Positions 1 through 7,768 are shown, numbered from the stretch's first letter. The stretch: 18,579 nucleotides of DNA from Puniceicoccales bacterium (GCA_031266155.1 JAISBO010000087.1:1-18579); one strand, 5' to 3'. Program-made: numbers and translations. The notes: generated by a model not told the origin, from the sequence alone.

Positions 1-1271
1 TCACGGAGTGCTCTTTTATCAATTCCTTTTTTTATAAAAAGTGACAGCAGCAAGCCAACAAAGGTCAAAATTGGCATGGTTAGGAGGGCATTTCTGAAAG
101 CGATATGGGGGATTGCTTCCGTGCCGTAGGTGGAATTTCTCCCCATCAGCCAGCCGACTATGGGCTGGAATATTCCTCCGACAAACATTACGATCATGTT
201 GACTACTGCAATTGCACTTCCCTTTGCACTCGGCAAATTAGCCTCTAAACTTGCAACAAAACAAATCACCTGTGGACTCGAAGAAATACCGGCTAAAAAC
301 AGCAACAAGCCTATGATAAACGGGGATTGTATGGGACATATCAGCACCACTGAGAAAAAAATTGTACTTAGGAAGCAACCGAAGACTAGCAGCTTCCTTC
401 TACACCCTATTAGGTCTGATAATAATCCAATCAGCGGCCCTCCGATCAGCCATCCTATGTAAAGCATACTGGTGACTTTGGCAGCCTCTGCCTTGTGTAG
501 GCCCAATGCACTCCGCATGTATTGAACCCCCCAAAGGTCGCCAAATACGACGGTTGGCATATACAAACAACTGGCTACTAGCCCCACTATCCATGTTTGT
601 TTGTTTCGGCAAACCGAAATTAATCCAGCAACAAAATTAGCTAACGAGGATCGGTCCGATTTTGCAATCTGTTGTTTTTCCTTCTCCCAGTGGGGCGTCT
701 GCGGGATAAACAGGTATACAATGATAAATGTTACCAATCCTATAATTGCCAATAGCACCAGCGACATCCTCCACCCAGACTTATCTATCAAGACCGATAG
801 GGGAGCCTGTCCCAAAAGAGCTCCACAGATCCCAAGTGATGTGGCTAAGCCCGACAAAAAGGCCAATTTATTTTCATGGAACCACACCGCAGCCAGGTAC
901 ATGACTCCAATGAAAGCACAGCTTGAACCTACTCCCGCCAAAATCCTTCCCGCGGTTATATAAAGTAGGGAATTGCTTGGAATAATCATGCAAAGACAAC
1001 CAATGGATACCAAAATGGAGGCGGGGACAAGCACTTTTTTGCCTCCAAACCTATCGAACAGCAGGCCGGCAAACAATTGTAGGGGGGCATAGACCAAATA
1101 ATAGGCCCCCAATACGGTACCCATCGTCGCAGCGGACGCAGAAAATTCCACAGCCAACTCATGTTCCATTACGCTGGGAGCAATGCGAACCGCATATTCA
1201 TACAAGTAGAAAATTGCTGCTGCTATCCACGCGAACCAAGCAACACGACCACTTTTCTTTTCATGCTTCAT
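1..1271 (-). CDS. MFS transporter, C-terminus beyond window start
   Basis: Major facilitator superfamily inner-membrane carrier; substrate unknown. I translated the minus strand from the ATG at 1271. It stays open through position 1, giving 423 full codons, about a whole MFS protein, so only a short C-terminal tail should be missing. The protein is mostly hydrophobic segments consistent with 12 membrane helices. The first begins WFAWIAAAIFYLYEYAVRIAP. The MFS loop 2-3 signature is present (LLFDRFGGKK), and its second-half counterpart follows helix 8 (GLLSDLIGCRRK). A helix-4 motif GRILAGVGSSCAF is also visible. An in-frame GTG at 1295 is an alternative start; neither start has a convincing ribosome-binding site. 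The gene lies 71 bases downstream of the DUF58 gene on the same strand, so co-transcription is possible. The sequence resembles MFS proteins I recall from intracellular bacteria such as Coxiella and Legionella, but that is only an impression. Confidence 0.88.
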   Translation of the reverse strand, partial: MKHEKKSGRVAWFAWIAAAIFYLYEYAVRIAPSVMEHELAVEFSASAATMGTVLGAYYLVYAPLQLFAGLLFDRFGGKKVLVPASILVSIGCLCMIIPSNSLLYITAGRILAGVGSSCAFIGVMYLAAVWFHENKLAFLSGLATSLGICGALLGQAPLSVLIDKSGWRMSLVLLAIIGLVTFIIVYLFIPQTPHWEKEKQQIAKSDRSSLANFVAGLISVCRNKQTWIVGLVASCLYMPTVVFGDLWGVQYMRSALGLHKAEAAKVTSMLYIGWLIGGPLIGLLSDLIGCRRKLLVFGCFLSTIFFSVVLICPIQSPFIIGLLLFLAGISSSPQVICFVASLEANLPSAKGSAIAVVNMIVMFVGGIFQPIVGWLMGRNSTYGTEAIPHIAFRNALLTMPILTFVGLLLSLFIKKGIDKRALR

Positions 1272-1342
1272 TATGTCTCGGCCATTAATCTGCACAATTT
1301 CCAAGACCAAGACAATAGAAAAAATTAAAACGGTAACACAAT

Positions 1343-2164
1343 TTATTTAAAAAGTTTAAAAAGAAATTCCATCGCAGAATTTTGAGTATTGATTGGGAAA
1401 ATTTTTATCCCAACACTTTCCACATCTTTAAAAATTAAATTTTGGTAAGCGGCGTATTGGGCTTCTACCCTAGACATCATTTCCACATCATCGGTGTCAA
1501 TTTCAAAAATTTCGCCGGTCTCCGAATCTTCGACCGTAATTCTACCAAGCTGCGCTACCAACATGTCGTTTCCATCCACCATCGGAAACATCATTGCATC
1601 GTGCTTTGATTGCAAGATGTGTAGCTGGGCTAATATTGCTTTTCTTCCAGCGGTCAAGGCAAATGTATCGCAAATCAAAATGACCCGAGATCGTTTGGTT
1701 AATACTTTGTTCAAAAATTTCAAGGCCGCCAACAAATCTGTCCGTAACTTTTCCTGGCAATGAACTATTTTGTCAATTGCGTACGGAAAACACTGAGCAC
1801 GCCTCCGCGGTGGAAAATATTTTTCCACCCCATTGGAAAACATAAGACATCCCACCCTATCGTTATTTTTTTCCGATAGCTGGGACAGGGTTTTTAAAAT
1901 ATCTGTTGCCAATGAAATTTTCGGCTGTTTTTTGGTCCCAAACTTCATGGACGCACTAACATCCAATGCAAAAATGATATCATTTCCGCTATCGGCACAA
2001 ATATTGTTTACGGACAGAGCATTGGTCTTGGCAGTGATGTTCCAATTTATTAGGCGGGTGTCATCCCCTGCCACATATTCCCTGGCATCGGCCAAAAGGA
2101 TACCACTCGGATAAAAAAACTTGCGGTATAGTTTTGAAAGTACATTTTTAGTCCACAAAGTCAT
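1343..2164 (-). CDS. DUF58 / von Willebrand A-like protein
   Basis: DUF58 family protein with a vWA-type fold. Such proteins are often partners of MoxR-type AAA ATPases, but their exact role is unknown. The DUF58 signature is clear: REYVAGDDTRLINWNITAK matches the family's REYxxGDDxRxIDWxxxAR. A MIDAS metal-site motif follows (DVSASM, D68/S70/S72), with later candidate ligands in LRTDLLAAL and LICDTFA. The preferred start is the ATG at 2164, which has AGGTGA eight bases upstream. An in-frame GTG at 2176 would add four residues, but it lies inside that ribosome-binding site. The length of 273 residues is near normal for the short cytosolic DUF58 type. The segment before REY lacks the usual S-x-x-G-x-G-x-EF run. 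The gene follows the lpxB stop directly, so translation is probably coupled. No moxR lies in the window. Confidence 0.85.
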   Translation of the reverse strand: MTLWTKNVLSKLYRKFFYPSGILLADAREYVAGDDTRLINWNITAKTNALSVNNICADSGNDIIFALDVSASMKFGTKKQPKISLATDILKTLSQLSEKNNDRVGCLMFSNGVEKYFPPRRRAQCFPYAIDKIVHCQEKLRTDLLAALKFLNKVLTKRSRVILICDTFALTAGRKAILAQLHILQSKHDAMMFPMVDGNDMLVAQLGRITVEDSETGEIFEIDTDDVEMMSRVEAQYAAYQNLIFKDVESVGIKIFPINTQNSAMEFLFKLFK

Positions 2165-2176
2165 ATTACCAATCAC

Positions 2177-3385
2177 CTATTCAATCGCCGACAGTAACCA
2201 TTGGGCAACGGACATATCCTTTCCCGCGGACAATATCTCTTTCAACTCCCTTGCAACCTTTTCCAATGGCTGCTGAAGCTTTTCATCGTCGATGTATGGC
2301 AAAATATACTTTGCAACAGACTTCGGTTTCAGTTGGTATTGTATAAATTCCCGCCACACGCATCGATTTAACAAAATATTTGCAATGCCCAAATATTTTA
2401 CGTTCACCAACATTCTCCCAATGGCATAGGTCAGCGGATGAGTTTTATACACAATGGCACCCGGAATCCCGCCCAGGCAGCATTTCAAAGACATGGTTCC
2501 CGAACTCATGATAGCTGCGCACACCTCAATGTTATCCCCGTCGGGCACGAATGTTATTTTATCTAGCAGCCTGGAAAATCTCCTATTTAAAATTTTTCGC
2601 AGGACAGCCAGTATCGTTTCATCGGGGTACACCACAATTGCCGTACATTCGCTCCTCTGTTTCAAAATCTCATTGAAACTGCCCAACAGTAGAGGGAAAA
2701 TTTTTTTAACGGCGGGACACCTGCTGCCAGGAAGCAACAAGATGGGGCCCTTGGGGTCGTAGGTAACTTTTAATTTGTAAGAATCTGCTACAAAAGGATG
2801 GCCCACAAAGCTGACGTCCAGGTCGGTTTTCCTAAACCAGTCTTTTTCAAATGGGAAAATTGTCGCCATTCGATCGACAAATTTTGCCATTTGATAGCAT
2901 CGTTTTGGTTTCCATGCCCAAATTTGCGGTGATATGTAGTAGAGAACTTTTATATCTCCACCGGCCTTTTGAGAAAGCTTGCCATCGAATAGCATTTGAG
3001 CCAACCGAATGTTGAAACCCGGGTAATCTATGAGACAAACGGCGCGAGGATGATTGTCTTTGATCCATGAAAATACTTGTTTTATCAATTTTGCAAAAAA
3101 GAAAAGGTTCCGCAAAACTTCGTATAATCCAACCACTGAAAATTTTGTCATGTCCAAAATTACATCAGCTCCAGCATTCCTGAGAGCGCTCCCCCCAAAT
3201 GCTACGACATTGATATCGGGGCGTATTTTTTTAACTTCTGCCAGCATTTCTGCCGCATGTTGGTCGCCCGAATGTTCTCCCGCTATGATAACTAAATCTA
3301 TCCGTTTCCCTTGATGGGACTCTAGGTCAAACTTTGAATTCTTCACCTGTGAGGCACAGTAAAATGAGGCAAAGGGCTTTGTCAA
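2177..3385 (-). CDS. lpxB: lipid-A-disaccharide synthase LpxB
   Basis: Peripheral inner-membrane glycosyltransferase of lipid A synthesis. It joins UDP-2,3-diacylglucosamine to lipid X, releasing UDP and giving the tetra-acyl disaccharide monophosphate. Family motifs appear in order: IIAGEHSGDQHAAEML (N-terminal GExSGD), FSVVGLYEVL, LIDYPGFNIRLA (conserved DxPxFN), YYISPQIWAWKPKR, the LLPGSR donor-site motif, then SGTMSLKCCLGGIPGAIVYKT and a KYLGIANIL...REFIQ C-terminal block. The length of 402 residues is normal to slightly long. The start is uncertain. The outermost in-frame start is TTG at 3385, which leaves about 27 residues before the usual LpxB start point. GTG at 3346 is an alternative, and neither has a clear ribosome-binding site. 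The TTG lies within a TTGACA that could itself be a promoter -35 box for a shorter product. It is the first gene of the lpxB-DUF58-MFS run. No other lpx genes are in view. Confidence 0.95.
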   Translation of the reverse strand: MTKPFASFYCASQVKNSKFDLESHQGKRIDLVIIAGEHSGDQHAAEMLAEVKKIRPDINVVAFGGSALRNAGADVILDMTKFSVVGLYEVLRNLFFFAKLIKQVFSWIKDNHPRAVCLIDYPGFNIRLAQMLFDGKLSQKAGGDIKVLYYISPQIWAWKPKRCYQMAKFVDRMATIFPFEKDWFRKTDLDVSFVGHPFVADSYKLKVTYDPKGPILLLPGSRCPAVKKIFPLLLGSFNEILKQRSECTAIVVYPDETILAVLRKILNRRFSRLLDKITFVPDGDNIEVCAAIMSSGTMSLKCCLGGIPGAIVYKTHPLTYAIGRMLVNVKYLGIANILLNRCVWREFIQYQLKPKSVAKYILPYIDDEKLQQPLEKVARELKEILSAGKDMSVAQWLLSAIE

Positions 3386-3473
3386 ACCATTATGGTGATG
3401 CCCACAATAGAATGCGTATCAATTCTTACGTTTAACACATCTCCAGATGCTTTTTGGAAAAACTTTAACCAAA

Positions 3474-3500
3474 AAGCCCATCAAAATGTGTGACGGGCTT
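3474..3500 (-). terminator. intrinsic terminator after paralogue 1
   Basis: On the minus strand, arms AAGCCCGTCA and TGATGGGCTT pair over 10 bp (one G-T wobble) around a 7-base loop, followed by TTT. It lies about 95 bases past the stop of the last paralogue (3596) and about 90 bases before the lpxB start. It probably ends transcription of the array and isolates lpxB. The plus-strand side is followed by a weaker T-rich stretch, but no plus-strand gene ends here. Confidence 0.8.
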
Positions 3501-3595
3501 CTTCCTTTTAAAACATGTTGCGCCATTAAGTACTTTTGGGCAGTAAAAACCGTTTTTTAAAATGCATTTTTAACTTACTGTCCCTATGACAGTTT

Positions 3596-4456
3596 TCAAT
3601 TTTCCTCCACAACTTTCCAGACGGTGTATCTTCTTTCAAGTTCTTCAAGTTTTTTTTCGCCATCTTCGCTAGTTTCACCATCTAGGTCTGTAGTTTCTTC
3701 CATTACAGCTGTATATATGTTATCCCACTGTTTTTGATTTTCTTTGTTAGGCGGAGGTAATTTGTTAAAAATTAAATCAACGATTCTTTGCAGTCGACTT
3801 TCGTAGTCCTTTCGCCGATCTTTATCGGCACATACCTTCATCATTGTCTGACTCACAATACTTATCTGTCCATCGGCTTTTTCCTTCGATAAACCCTGCG
3901 GCAAAGGTTCGCATTCCCTTCGTACACAAACAGCCATTCTGTCTACCGTCGGGGACTCTCCCGTAAGTCCATCAAAATAATCTTCTGGAAATAATATACA
4001 CACAAGATTATCCGCCGCCATTAAGTCCCTTCCGATGGCCTTTAGCAGGCAATCTCCCGACATTCTATTGACCAGTTGAGTGGCTATGCGAGGCCCGTTT
4101 GGCAAGAAAAGTATGGAGGCCAATTTGCTCGCGTCAAATTGGCCGCTTAATTGAAGTAGTTCGACGATTTCATCCTCCGTTAGCTTTGCAGTATTTTCCA
4201 TCGTAAACTCTATCCAAGATCTCGGACGATTGACTATCGAATCTTCTGGATCAGCAACAGCGACTACCGAACGTGCTTTCACCAACGTACCTTCTGACAC
4301 TGTCCTCTGAGGAATATTAACTTTTTTACCGTCTATCGCGATAAAATTTCTAGTTTTTGCAGCATCATTTTTTGCAGCATCGTTTTCTTCTTTCTCTAGT
4401 ATTGCAGCCAAGCGGTTCCAATACTGAACAGGCTCTCTTCTTTCTACTTTGTCCAT
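3596..4456 (-). CDS. paralogous hypothetical protein, array copy 1
   Basis: Family not recognised. It is the last of four tandem paralogues, 286 residues. The N-terminal third is variable and polar, with a conserved KKVNIPQRTV-type stretch. It leads into a conserved core: RSWIEFTMENTAKLTEDEIVELL, then FLPNGPRIATQLVNRMSGDCLL, an AADNLVCILFPEDYF segment, EPLPQGLSKEK, and a C-terminal helical block YESRLQRIVDLIFNKLPPPN. The product looks soluble and largely helical, with no signal peptide or membrane segment. The ATG start at 4456 is fixed by comparison: the other copies share CCTTCC followed by TATG at the same place. No Shine-Dalgarno sequence is present. The tail (after DNIYTAVMEE) differs from copies 2 and 4. 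It has its own promoter region (4457-4502) and is followed by a terminator at 3474-3500. Function cannot be assigned. Confidence 0.8.
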   Translation of the reverse strand: MDKVERREPVQYWNRLAAILEKEENDAAKNDAAKTRNFIAIDGKKVNIPQRTVSEGTLVKARSVVAVADPEDSIVNRPRSWIEFTMENTAKLTEDEIVELLQLSGQFDASKLASILFLPNGPRIATQLVNRMSGDCLLKAIGRDLMAADNLVCILFPEDYFDGLTGESPTVDRMAVCVRRECEPLPQGLSKEKADGQISIVSQTMMKVCADKDRRKDYESRLQRIVDLIFNKLPPPNKENQKQWDNIYTAVMEETTDLDGETSEDGEKKLEELERRYTVWKVVEEN

Positions 4457-4502
4457 ACGGAAGGTATCTATGAAACAATTTTCCTTAAATTGTCAACAAT
4501 TT
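4457..4502 (-). promoter_or_regulatory. promoter with palindromic operator candidate, copy 1
   Basis: TTGACA on the minus strand (4496-4491) begins exactly 40 bases before the ATG. It sits in the middle of the perfect palindrome AAATTGTTGACAATTT (4487-4502). About 17 bases further on is TCATAG/CATAGA, a weak -10. The start of transcription would then fall only a few bases before the ATG. The palindrome would suit a dimeric repressor covering the -35 box. The arrangement is conserved at the other copies, which is the main support. Confidence 0.6.
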
Positions 4503-4648
4503 GAAATATTTTCCCAAACTTATCGATATTTTTACGTTGGAGGCCTTTCTTGGGTTCCCCAAAACTTTGAACTTTCGAGACCCTGAAGAAATTTCACAAT
4601 CTTTTTTCGAAAAACACCATTTCCCTCTAGTTCTATGGAAGGACAAGG

Positions 4649-5572
4649 TTAAAAGTTAAGGAAGGGAAGTCTTGCCCTAGCTCTTCTAAGTTTTCCTTTA
4701 CTATCCTCATCCTCATTTGCTCTTTGAGACGCACTTACCTTAGTTTTAATGGCTGTATGTATGTTATCCCACCTTGCTTGATTTTCTGCGTTAGGTTTAG
4801 GCAATTTTTTAACAATTAAATCAACGACTCCTCGCAGTTGACTTTCGAACTCCTCTCGCCGATTCTTCTTGATAAGAATGTCTAGCATTGTCTGGATTAT
4901 AGTGCCCATCCGCTCTCCAAGCTTTTCCTGCGATAAACCCCGCGGGAAGGGTTCCCCTCCCAATATTGTCTGGAGTATAGTGCCAACCAGCTCTTCAAAC
5001 TTTTCCTGCGATAAATCCTGCGGGAAAGGTCCCTCCCCTACTAATCGTATAGCATCATCTACTTCTTCCTTGGTCAGGGGTTCACCCATTTTTTTCGCGC
5101 AGTACTTTTCTTCAAAGAATATATACATAAAATTTCTCGCCGCCTCAAAATTCCCCCCGATGATGTCTAGTAGGCATTTCTCCGACACTCTATTGACTAG
5201 TTGGGCAGCTATGCGATACCCGTCTGGCATAAGAAGTATAAATCCCCAATCACTCGGGTCAAATCCCTCTTGAGGTGATAGCAATTGAGCAATTTTATCC
5301 TCCGTCAGATTTGCAGTATTAGTCTCCGTAAACTCCCTCCAAGACCTTGGAGGGAGACCCGTTGGACTTCGCGGATCAGCAACAGTGGCGACTGAACGTG
5401 CCTTCAGCGTATCTTCGGGCACTTTCTTCGGGGGAATACTAACTTTTTTATCGTCTACTGCGGTGAAATTTCCAATTTTTACAGTGTCATTTTCTTCTTC
5501 CTCTAGCATTGCAGCCAACGCAGCCAGCTGGCTCCAATCCGGAACAGGCTTTACTTTCTCTACTTTGTCCAT
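4649..5572 (-). CDS. paralogous hypothetical protein, array copy 2
   Basis: Second of four tandem paralogues, 307 residues, function unknown. It shares the family core: RSWREFTETNTANLTEDKI, MPDGYRIAAQLVNRVSEKCLL, AARNFMYIFFEEKYC, EEFESQLRGVVDLIVKKLP and NAENQARWDNIHTA. Unlike the others it carries an exact-length 78-bp internal tandem duplication (4887-4964 and 4965-5042). This repeats a 26-residue unit: FPQDLSQEKFEELVGTILQT, then FPRGLSQEKLGERMGTIIQT. Its C-terminal end, LRRARARLPFLNF, is nearly identical to copy 4 and absent from copies 1 and 3. The extreme tail is strongly basic. There is no signal peptide, no membrane segment and no Shine-Dalgarno sequence. The ATG at 5572 is placed identically relative to the conserved upstream block. 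Confidence 0.8.
   Translation of the reverse strand: MDKVEKVKPVPDWSQLAALAAMLEEEENDTVKIGNFTAVDDKKVSIPPKKVPEDTLKARSVATVADPRSPTGLPPRSWREFTETNTANLTEDKIAQLLSPQEGFDPSDWGFILLMPDGYRIAAQLVNRVSEKCLLDIIGGNFEAARNFMYIFFEEKYCAKKMGEPLTKEEVDDAIRLVGEGPFPQDLSQEKFEELVGTILQTILGGEPFPRGLSQEKLGERMGTIIQTMLDILIKKNRREEFESQLRGVVDLIVKKLPKPNAENQARWDNIHTAIKTKVSASQRANEDEDSKGKLRRARARLPFLNF
4887..5042 (-). repeat. 78-bp in-frame tandem duplication in copy 2
   Basis: Two 78-bp units (4887-4964 and 4965-5042) begin with the same ATTGTCTGG on the plus strand and stay similar throughout, including TTTTCCTGCGATAAA and a GCGGGAA run. Each encodes about 26 residues of the PLPQGLSxEK region. The other copies have this unit only once or in a degenerate form, so the duplication is specific to this gene. 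Confidence 0.8.
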
Positions 5573-5618
5573 ACGGAAGATATCTATGAAACAATTCTCC
5601 TTAAATTGTCAACAATTT
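5573..5618 (-). promoter_or_regulatory. promoter with palindromic operator candidate, copy 2
   Basis: Same layout as for copy 1. TTGACA (5612-5607) begins 40 bases before the ATG, inside the perfect palindrome AAATTGTTGACAATTT (5603-5618). The downstream GTTTCATAGATATCTTCCG run is nearly identical to copy 1. Homology with the other copies extends further upstream (ATATCGATAAG and AT-rich runs). Confidence 0.6.
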
Positions 5619-5745
5619 GAAATATTTTCCCAAACTTATCGATATTTTTACGCCAGAAACTTTCTTTCTTTTCCCAAACCTTTCGATTTCCGAAACCCCA
5701 TGGAGAATTCGCAATCTTTTTTCGAGAAACACTATTCTCCCAGTT

Positions 5746-6561
5746 CTAGGAAAGCACAAGGCTAAACCCAGGATGCTTTTCCCTAAGTTTTACAACTTCT
5801 TCTTTGCCATCTAGGCCAGGAAACTCAGCTATCACAGCTGCATATATGTTCTCATAGTATACTCGATTTTCTGCGTCGGGTGGTGGAAATTTGTTAACAA
5901 CCAAATCAACAATTTCTCGCAGTTCGCGTGTGCCTACTGCATGTCGACCTTGGAGAATAAGGTCTCTTGATCCCTGGTTCAAAACAGCTGCTAGTTCATC
6001 AATTTTTTCCCCTGGCAAAGATCCATATTCCTCTACCACACAATTACGCACTTGTTCCATCGTCGGCAGGTTGCTTTCATTTAAATTTTCCTGACAAAAC
6101 TCTTTTTCAAATAGCATATATGCGAAAGATTCTGCCAATCCTATGCTCCCCCCGATAGACCTCAGCAAGCAATCTCCCGACATATTATTAATCAGTTGGC
6201 AAGCTATTTGTTTTCCATTTGGCAAGCAAAATATTATAATCCCTAAACCGCCTATGTCAAATTTTCCTTTTCTGAACAATAATTTAACAATTTCATCCTC
6301 CGTCAGTCCTGCAGTATTCTCCGCCGTACACTCCAGCCAAAATTTCGGAGAGTTGAGCCTTAAAGACGTTGGAACAGTAAAATCTTCCACCGAACGATCC
6401 TCCAGCGTATCCTCAGGCACTTTCCTCGGGGGAATACTAACTTTTTTATCGTCTACTGCGATAAAATCTCTAACTCTGGCAGCATCGCTTTCTTCTTCTA
6501 TTGGTTTCGCAACCAATTGGCCACAACACTGAATAGGATCCCTTCCTGCTACTCTGTTCAT
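5746..6561 (-). CDS. paralogous hypothetical protein, array copy 3
   Basis: Third tandem paralogue and the shortest and most diverged, 271 residues, function unknown. Family marks remain: DDKKVSIPPRKVPEDTL near residue 40, ENTAGLTEDEIVKLL, LPNGKQIACQLINNMSGDCLL, AESFAYMLFEKEFC, and REIVDLVVNKFPPPDAEN. The block between the FEKEFC segment and the C-terminal helix is shorter and lacks the PLPQGLS motif. The tail (EVVKLREKHPGFSLVLS) is unlike the basic tail of copies 2 and 4. No signal peptide or membrane segment is seen. The ATG at 6561 lies 40 bases after the conserved TTGACA, as in copies 1 and 2. Spacing to the neighbours is 96 bases or more, each gap being a homologous intergenic module. 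Confidence 0.78.
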   Translation of the reverse strand: MNRVAGRDPIQCCGQLVAKPIEEESDAARVRDFIAVDDKKVSIPPRKVPEDTLEDRSVEDFTVPTSLRLNSPKFWLECTAENTAGLTEDEIVKLLFRKGKFDIGGLGIIIFCLPNGKQIACQLINNMSGDCLLRSIGGSIGLAESFAYMLFEKEFCQENLNESNLPTMEQVRNCVVEEYGSLPGEKIDELAAVLNQGSRDLILQGRHAVGTRELREIVDLVVNKFPPPDAENRVYYENIYAAVIAEFPGLDGKEEVVKLREKHPGFSLVLS

Positions 6562-6607
6562 ACAGAAAGCATCTGTGAAACGATTTTTCTTAAATTGTCA
6601 ACAATTT
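6562..6607 (-). promoter_or_regulatory. promoter with palindromic operator candidate, copy 3
   Basis: TTGACA (6601-6596) begins 40 bases before the ATG, within the same perfect palindrome AAATTGTTGACAATTT (6592-6607). The region nearer the start has drifted (GTTTCACAGATGCTTTCTG) while the palindrome is unchanged. That points to selection on the palindrome itself. Confidence 0.6.
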
Positions 6608-6751
6608 GAAATGTTTTTCCAAACTTATCGATATTTTTACGCCGAAAACTTTCTTTCTTTTCCAAAAACTTTCGGCTTCCGAAACCCTAAGGAGAGCTCG
6701 CAATCATTTTTTGAAAAAAACTTTCCCCTCTAGTTCCATGAGGGTATAAGG

Positions 6752-7627
6752 TTAAAGGTTAAGGAAGGGAAGTCTTGCCCTAGCTCTTCTAAGTTTTCTT
6801 TCACCATCTCCATTTGCTTTTTGAGATGCACTTATCATAGTTTCAGCGGCTGTACGTATGTTATCCCACCTTGCTTGATTTTCTGCGTTGGGCGGAGGCA
6901 ATTTTCTAACAATTAAATCAACGACTCTTCGTAGCCGGCTTTCGAACTCCTCTCGCTGATTCTTATTGCCAAAAGTGTCTAGCATTCGCTGGCCTACAAT
7001 ATCTGCCTGCTCCATAAGTTTGTCCGGCGATAAACCCTGCGGGTGTGGTTCCCCTGCTGATCGTATAATATAATTTACTTTGGTTAGGGTCAGAGGTTCA
7101 GCCACATTTTCCGCGCAATACTCATTTCTCCATAACAGATATGTGGAAACTTTCGTGGAAAACTCTTCTTCAAAGAGTATATACATAAAATCTTTCGCCG
7201 CCGCTAAACTCCCTCCAAAGACCTCTAGCAGGCAATCCCCCGACATTATACGGACCAGTTGGGCAGCTATTTGATCCTCGTCTGGCAAGAAAAACATAGC
7301 ACCAAACCTGATTGCGTTAGCGTTACCCTGGCTCTTAAAACAAAATAGATTGACGACCTCATCTTCCGTCAGATTTGCAGTATTCTCCGCCGTACACTCC
7401 AGCCAATACCCTGGAGGGGCGACCGTTGAATCTTGTGAATCAGCAACAGCGGCTACTGAACGCGCTCCTAGAGCACCACCGGGCACTTTCCTCTGGGGAA
7501 TACTAACTTTTGTAGCGGCTACTGCGGTAAAATCTCCAACTTTTGTAGCTCCTGCTTGTTTTTCCACCGGCCTACTGACCAATGGGCTGTTACTTTGAAC
7601 AGACTGCGTTCTTTTTAATTTTTCCAT
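6752..7627 (-). CDS. paralogous hypothetical protein, array copy 4
   Basis: First-transcribed member of the array, 291 residues, function unknown. The core matches the family: ECTAENTANLTEDEVVNLF, LPDEDQIAAQLVRIMSGDCLL, AAKDFMYILFEEEF, EPHPQGLSPDK, EEFESRLRRVVDLIVRKLPP and NAENQARWDNIRTA. It has an extra stretch of roughly 14 residues after FEEEF (STKVSTYLLWRNEYCAEN) that the other copies lack. The basic tail LRRARARLPFLNL is shared with copy 2. A TTG at 7648 is in frame and would add seven residues. I reject it because the ATG at 7627 sits at the same place as the starts of the other copies; one deleted base upstream merely brings the TTG into frame. gatB lies upstream on the same strand. 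Confidence 0.8.
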   Translation of the reverse strand: MEKLKRTQSVQSNSPLVSRPVEKQAGATKVGDFTAVAATKVSIPQRKVPGGALGARSVAAVADSQDSTVAPPGYWLECTAENTANLTEDEVVNLFCFKSQGNANAIRFGAMFFLPDEDQIAAQLVRIMSGDCLLEVFGGSLAAAKDFMYILFEEEFSTKVSTYLLWRNEYCAENVAEPLTLTKVNYIIRSAGEPHPQGLSPDKLMEQADIVGQRMLDTFGNKNQREEFESRLRRVVDLIVRKLPPPNAENQARWDNIRTAAETMISASQKANGDGERKLRRARARLPFLNL

Positions 7628-7672
7628 ATGGAAGGCATCTTGAAACAATTTTTCTCAGGCTGTCAATGTTTT
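7628..7672 (-). promoter_or_regulatory. promoter region, copy 4, palindrome degenerate
   Basis: TTGACA (7666-7661) begins 39 bases before the ATG, and the AATTGTTTCA and CCTTCC elements of the other copies are conserved. The flanking palindrome arms are lost (ACATTGACAGCC in place of ATTGTTGACAATTT). If the palindrome is an operator, this copy may escape the shared control. Confidence 0.5.
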
Positions 7673-7768
7673 GAAATAATTTTTTTAATTTGTTAATTTT
7701 TTACACCATGCGGCCGCATCAATTCCCTTAGGGCCTTTGTCTTTCTCCCAATGAATCCACACTTTGCC

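Noticed and set aside
130..963. Plus-strand open frames at 130-462 and 601-963
   Set aside because: They lie opposite the MFS transporter, whose motifs and membrane segments are clear on the minus strand.
7690..7760. NotI-type palindrome ATGCGGCCGCAT after gatB as a terminator
   Set aside because: The stem is only four pairs around a four-base loop and the T-run is poor, so evidence is too weak to annotate.
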